The translations under genes and the position numbers were made by a program. From positions 14,756,001-14,820,000 of the forward strand of contig NC_135358.1 in NCBI RefSeq assembly GCF_051622035.1: a stretch of DNA of 64,000 nucleotides. The letters run 5' to 3'. The DNA is from Arctopsyche grandis (lineage: Eukaryota; Arthropoda; Insecta; Trichoptera; Hydropsychidae). Positions 63,001 to 64,000 of the stretch are shown in pieces (the stretch's first letter is position 1; each line of letters begins with the position of its first letter). The notes under the pieces were generated by a model. The model had not been told where the DNA came from. It searched no databases and saw nothing but the letters and a program-made list of their open reading frames with translations.

Positions 63001-63179
63001 TCTTCGGCGGAGTGGCCTGTAACCGGTGGAAATTTATTATGCGCAAAACCGGCAAATCCTGAGGATTCTCAAAGACAAATTTTGCTAACGGGTCATGAAG
63101 ATGGAACTGTTCGGTTTTGGGATGCTTCTGGAGTCACGTTAAATCCATTATATAAATTCGTAACATCTAATCTATTCAG
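42084..63179 (+). CDS. l(2)gl: Lethal(2) giant larvae, 5' part (runs off the window)
   Basis: Cortical WD40 scaffold that opposes aPKC to set basolateral polarity and binds syntaxin/myosin II. Coding exons: 42084-42167, 61389-61572, 61653-61905, 62003-62367, 62444-62532, 62606-62897, 62975-63179, all joined in frame, giving the first 490 residues of a protein usually about 1000-1200 long. The N-terminus MLKFIRGKGSQPSLERQKLQ and then TVQHGFPNKPSAVAWDP, GAIKVFGRPGVEFYGQH, GTEGGNIYLLDL, YKLNPGAVECISEHP, NRGLIVVWDRR, DFTSRVIDFF and LLTGHEDGTVRFWDASGVTL follow fly l(2)gl block by block. They fit Lgl better than its relative tomosyn. The first coding intron is about 19.2 kb, against 80-110 bp for the others. 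It is filled with DNA transposons, consistent with slow accumulation. The aPKC phosphorylation region lies beyond the edge. Confidence 0.95.
43029..44011 (+). mobile_element. Internally deleted piggyBac element with TTAA duplication
   Basis: Termini are CACTTTGTGATCGGGTC at the left and, inverted at the right, CACTTTGTAAGCGGGTAGGTC. They are flanked by TTAA on both sides (43025-43028, 44012-44015), the defining piggyBac target. Three near-palindromes of the CGAGAATTCTCG type lie just inside the left end (43046, 43090, 43126), probably subterminal transposase sites. About 983 bp, retaining only the transposase C-terminus. Sits in the large l(2)gl intron. Confidence 0.88.
43430..43710 (+). pseudogene. 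piggyBac transposase C-terminal remnant
   Basis: A frame from 43430 gives DHPLGLSMDLRSHKLRPI, then GTKKFPCV..HKRTAV. A -1 type frame change near 43622 then leads to ETRYFCEFCNVPLHKGTCF and DRCHTRVNY, ending in TAA at 43710. This is the cysteine-rich zinc finger at the end of piggyBac transposases (C..C..H-KR.. ETRYFCxxCxVPLH..C). The catalytic core is absent and the frame is broken, so it is inactive. Confidence 0.85.
45100..45976. mobile_element. piggyBac-like MITE, long copy (877 bp)
   Basis: Starts CCCTTTGAATGCTGACC and ends GACGTCAGCGCTCAAAGGG, flanked by TTAA (45096-45099, 45977-45980). Terminal inverted repeat CCCTTTGARYGCTGAC. Different termini from the piggyBac at 43029, so a separate family. 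No transposase. Two shorter copies lie at 48946 and 58667. Confidence 0.88.
47243..47784. mobile_element. hAT-like MITE, CAGGGCTGT family, second copy
   Basis: Right end GGCTCCACAGCCCTG and a worn left end GCCGGGCTTTATAG. GACTCCGAC and GTCGGAGTCGGG subterminal motifs match 1345-1748. Flanks TATTTATA and TATATATA are compatible with an 8-bp duplication. Confidence 0.6.
47811..47922. mobile_element. Tc1/mariner-like MITE, 112 bp
   Basis: Inverted ends TACCGGTCATAAGTTTAAGA and (inverse of right end) TACCGGTCAAAAGTTTAAGA, about 27 bp with one mismatch near the tip, bounded by TA. TACCGGTCAAAAGTTT-type tips are common in Tc1-like elements. The interior is only about 60 bp. Confidence 0.8.
48946..49529. 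mobile_element. piggyBac-like MITE, middle copy (584 bp)
   Basis: CCCTTTGAATGCTGACCAAC at the left and GACGTCAGCACTCAAAGGG at the right. TTAA on the left (48942-48945) and TTGA, a decayed TTAA, on the right. Shares with 45100-45976 the blocks AAGTCCATGGGCCTGAAAA, TACTACCCGCTAAGCCTTTC and GGCGAAATTTTCAGCGTGGC, with internal deletions. Confidence 0.85.
50722..50975. mobile_element. Tigger/pogo-like element end, second fragment
   Basis: CAGTGTACCCTCAATTTATC, CAGATTATCC and GGTCTTATGATA in the same order as at 35014. The right limit is uncertain and no transposase was seen. Confidence 0.45.
51153..51445. mobile_element. Second copy of the GGCGAAAACACACTGAGTGG MITE, right end lost
   Basis: The left end matches 2097-2120, and the interior AGTGTTTTAGGTTACATTTT, TGCTTGACAGTGATC and CGACCTCCCAAACATATGCA match 2180-2340. 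The inverted right terminus is absent. Confidence 0.65.
51946..54360. repeat. Dispersed CCGGAAGT repeat, long copy
   Basis: Same left block (ACGTAGTAACAATAG, CATGCGAAAATTCGAACTCG) and right block (ATTCCTCAAATAC, TTGGTCACACCCGAATTTTT) as 3088-4010. The middle is expanded into several CCGGAAGT-bearing segments and a tandem array. No protein-coding frame. Confidence 0.7.
52620..54060. repeat. Tandem array, about 307-bp unit, 5 copies
   Basis: The anchor GTCGCCTGGATCCTG recurs at 52709, 53016, 53323, 53619 and 53926, so the periods are 307, 307, 296 and 307 bp. Each unit holds CCCC(T/A)(A/G)ACGTATT(A/G)AGCTGAAAA-type sequence, ACTAACTTAGATTTG, CGGAAGTAGTATTTTTTTT, TTAAGCGTCTTGATATTTA and ACCGGAAG(T/A)GRGATTTTCTC. 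Units differ by small substitutions and a 10-bp deletion. Confidence 0.92.
54361..56347. other. Intronic stretch of l(2)gl without recognised feature
   Basis: No exon-like frame. GTGCCGAAGCAACGGGGTGG at about 54522 and GAGCCGGACCGCGCCCCTCT at about 54740 look like GC-rich transposon ends, but no matching partner was found. Confidence 0.4.
56348..56636. mobile_element. hAT-like MITE, CAGGGCC family
   Basis: Starts CAGGGCCGCCGAGAGG and ends AAGTAGTCCGGGCCCTG. The inverse of the right end is CAGGGCCCGGACTACTTGAG, so the terminal repeat is CAGGGCC(C/G). No clean 8-bp duplication. Related pieces are at 25703-25970. Confidence 0.6.
56739..56917. mobile_element. Mutator-like MITE, further copy
   Basis: GATTCGGTGCTTATTTTGC at the left, CGAAATTTTCCGTTTACC at the right. 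GTCACTAAAATCTCGATCTC and GCCAGATATTCCGTATTCGC inside, as in the 3244/3734 pair. Target duplication not evident. Confidence 0.65.
57002..57331. repeat. Direct repeat of about 90 bp, two copies 240 bp apart
   Basis: 57002-57090 and 57243-57331 share TCACAATCAATAG, AAAAACATCTGACTATTGATTC and CAATACTCACTTTRAGCACA. Unknown origin. Confidence 0.8.
57432..57532. repeat. 101-bp imperfect inverted repeat (hairpin)
   Basis: Left arm AAGGTGCCGCTCATTGTTC then GTTGTAAATCCTTTGT. The inverse of the right arm reads AAGGTGCCGCGTATTGTTC then GTTGTAAATGCATTGT. Arms of about 40 bp with a short loop. Could be a tiny foldback MITE; no target duplication was identified. Confidence 0.8.
58667..59010. mobile_element. 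piggyBac-like MITE, short copy (344 bp)
   Basis: CCCTTTGAATGCTGACCAAC to ACGTCAGCACTCAAAGGG, preceded by TTAA (58663-58666) and followed by TTAC, a decayed TTAA. A further internal deletion of the family at 45100 and 48946. Confidence 0.85.
59011..60436. other. Intronic stretch of l(2)gl without recognised feature
   Basis: No exon-like frame. AAAAATCACCCTCTGGATTG near 59222 is faintly similar to the interior of the MITE at 2097, but without termini. Confidence 0.35.
60437..60649 (+). mobile_element. Short non-autonomous Helitron, complete
   Basis: Begins TCTATATTTTGTATATATG, has TTTCGAAAGAGACTTTG near the 5' end and ends TACCGAGCGAAGCCGGGTAA then AACCACTAG. It sits between A and T. About 213 bp. 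Confidence 0.8.
60650..61388. other. 3' end of the large l(2)gl intron
   Basis: AT-rich. No transposon ends seen. It ends in the acceptor TAATTACAG just before the exon at 61389. Confidence 0.6.
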
Positions 63180-63432
63180 GTACAAACAAATTCAACTTTA
63201 AAACAATTTAAAATTTATTTTTTATGCTTTTCAACGAATATTCAATAATTTAAAAAGAAAATGATTGTTTCATTGATAGCATGAGTTCAAACCCCATTTT
63301 ATTTACAAAGCAAATATTGTAGAATGCTTGATGTATGTATGTTCACTCCCCTTTTTATTTGACTTATTCAGGATGTTTAATATGTTGGGTTTATAATATG
63401 AATTGCTAAATTATATAATTAAGGATATGTAA

Positions 63433-64000
63433 TCTAATCTATAATTTGGAAAGAGACTTTGTATGTATCCTTGGTCGTCGTTTTCGTCGTTTTCGTCGTT
63501 TTCGTCCGTAGATCGGTGACGTCATCGAACACGTGATTCGATTTTTTTTTTTTCGATCCATGGGCGCCGATTTGTTTTTTTCGTTTCAATGGATTCACCC
63601 CCGCGGGGGCGCAAGGCGAGTAGCTTCATGGGGCCCCGCCAGGGGCGCCACAAGGGGCGCAGCCCCGTGGGGCCCCGAAGGGGGCCCGGGGGGCCCAGCC
63701 TCATGGGGCGCAGCCCCATGGGGCTCAAAAGGGGGCGCCACGAGGGGCGCAGCCCCGTGGGGCCCCGGGGGGGCCCAGCCTCATGGGGCGCAGCCCCATG
63801 GGGCTCAAAAGGGGGCGCCACAAGGGGCGCAGCCCCGTGGGGCCCCGAAGGGGGCCCGGAGGGCCCAGCCTCATGGGGCGCAGCCCCATGGGGCTCAAAA
63901 GGGGGCGCCACAAGGGACGCAGCCCCGTGGGGCCCCGAAGGGGGCCCGGGGGGCCCAGCCTCATGGGGCGCAGCCCCATGGGGCTCAAAAGGGGGCGCCA
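63433..64000 (+). mobile_element. Helitron 5' part carrying a GC-rich minisatellite (runs off the window)
   Basis: TCTAATCTATAATTTGGAAAG followed by AGACTTTGTATG matches the 5' ends of the Helitrons at 30778, 41219 and 60437, and follows an A. Downstream are a TTTTCGTCG triplicate, ACGTGATTCG and then the minisatellite. The 3' CTAG end would lie beyond the edge. It is inside an l(2)gl intron. Confidence 0.7.
63641..64000. repeat. GC-rich minisatellite, 90-bp unit
   Basis: GGGGGCGCCA recurs at 63731, 63811, 63901 and 63991 (periods 80, 90, 90). Units hold GGGGCGCAGCCCCGTGGGGC and GGGGCGCAGCCCCATGGGGC, each itself palindromic. About four units are visible and the array continues past the edge. 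Because 90 is divisible by 3, it yields long open frames that are not evidence of a protein. Confidence 0.92.

Noticed and set aside
63522-63988. Long open frames rich in Pro/Gly/Ala/His on the minus strand at the right edge
   Set aside because: They follow the 90-bp minisatellite, whose period is divisible by three. There is no start context, no splice logic and no family resemblance.

Overview
The window is eukaryotic, almost certainly insect, nuclear DNA. It is AT-rich, has spliced genes with short GT-AG introns, and is crowded with transposon debris. The gene set is animal and insect-like: a ubiquilin, a tubulin polyglutamylase of the TTLL6/13 type, pygopus, ECSIT, a ZAD-type C2H2 zinc-finger protein (a family expanded in insects) and lethal(2) giant larvae. 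I cannot name the order or species. The Helitron ends resemble those common in insects, but this does not settle taxonomy. Exon boundaries were read by eye from GT/AG sites and reading-frame continuity. All six gene models join in frame.

Layout. 1-4300: repeats (foldback, hAT-like and Mutator-like MITEs) and one unrecognised coding-like fragment. 4330-4700: a CpG-rich block without a recognised gene. 7623-13176 (-): ubiquilin, complete in 11 coding exons, with degenerate LINE pieces and a long TA tract in its second intron. 14786-18199 (+): TTLL polyglutamylase, 14 coding exons, divergent from ubiquilin. 18200-23198: AT-rich space between two convergent genes. 23199-25075 (-): pygopus, with a 5' UTR splice acceptor and a probable CpG-rich promoter at 26630-27310. 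27650-32330: a nest of LTR elements, Mutator-like MITEs and a Helitron. 33061-34634 (+): ECSIT, 5 exons. 35944-38143 (+): ZAD zinc-finger gene, 11 exons. 39767-40572: a hAT remnant with a second element inserted in its right edge. 40610-41110: CpG-rich probable promoter of l(2)gl. 42084-63179 (+): first part of l(2)gl, whose first coding intron is about 19.2 kb and holds most of the transposons of the right half. The gene runs off the right edge.

The genes do not form a pathway unit. They are ordinary single-copy housekeeping, signalling and polarity genes: protein quality control, microtubule glutamylation, Wnt/beta-catenin transcription, mitochondrial complex I assembly/Toll signalling, transcription and apicobasal polarity.

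The most informative content is the mobile-element record. Target-site duplications (TSDs) of 9, 8, 4 and 2 bp, and TTAA, can be read directly, so several elements can be placed in a superfamily and several nested insertions can be ordered in time. I found no convincing new protein-coding system. The best candidates for undescribed material are the Mutator-like MITE family with unequal termini, the foldback family, the tandemly expanded CCGGAAGT repeat, and the Helitron-borne 90-bp GC-rich minisatellite.
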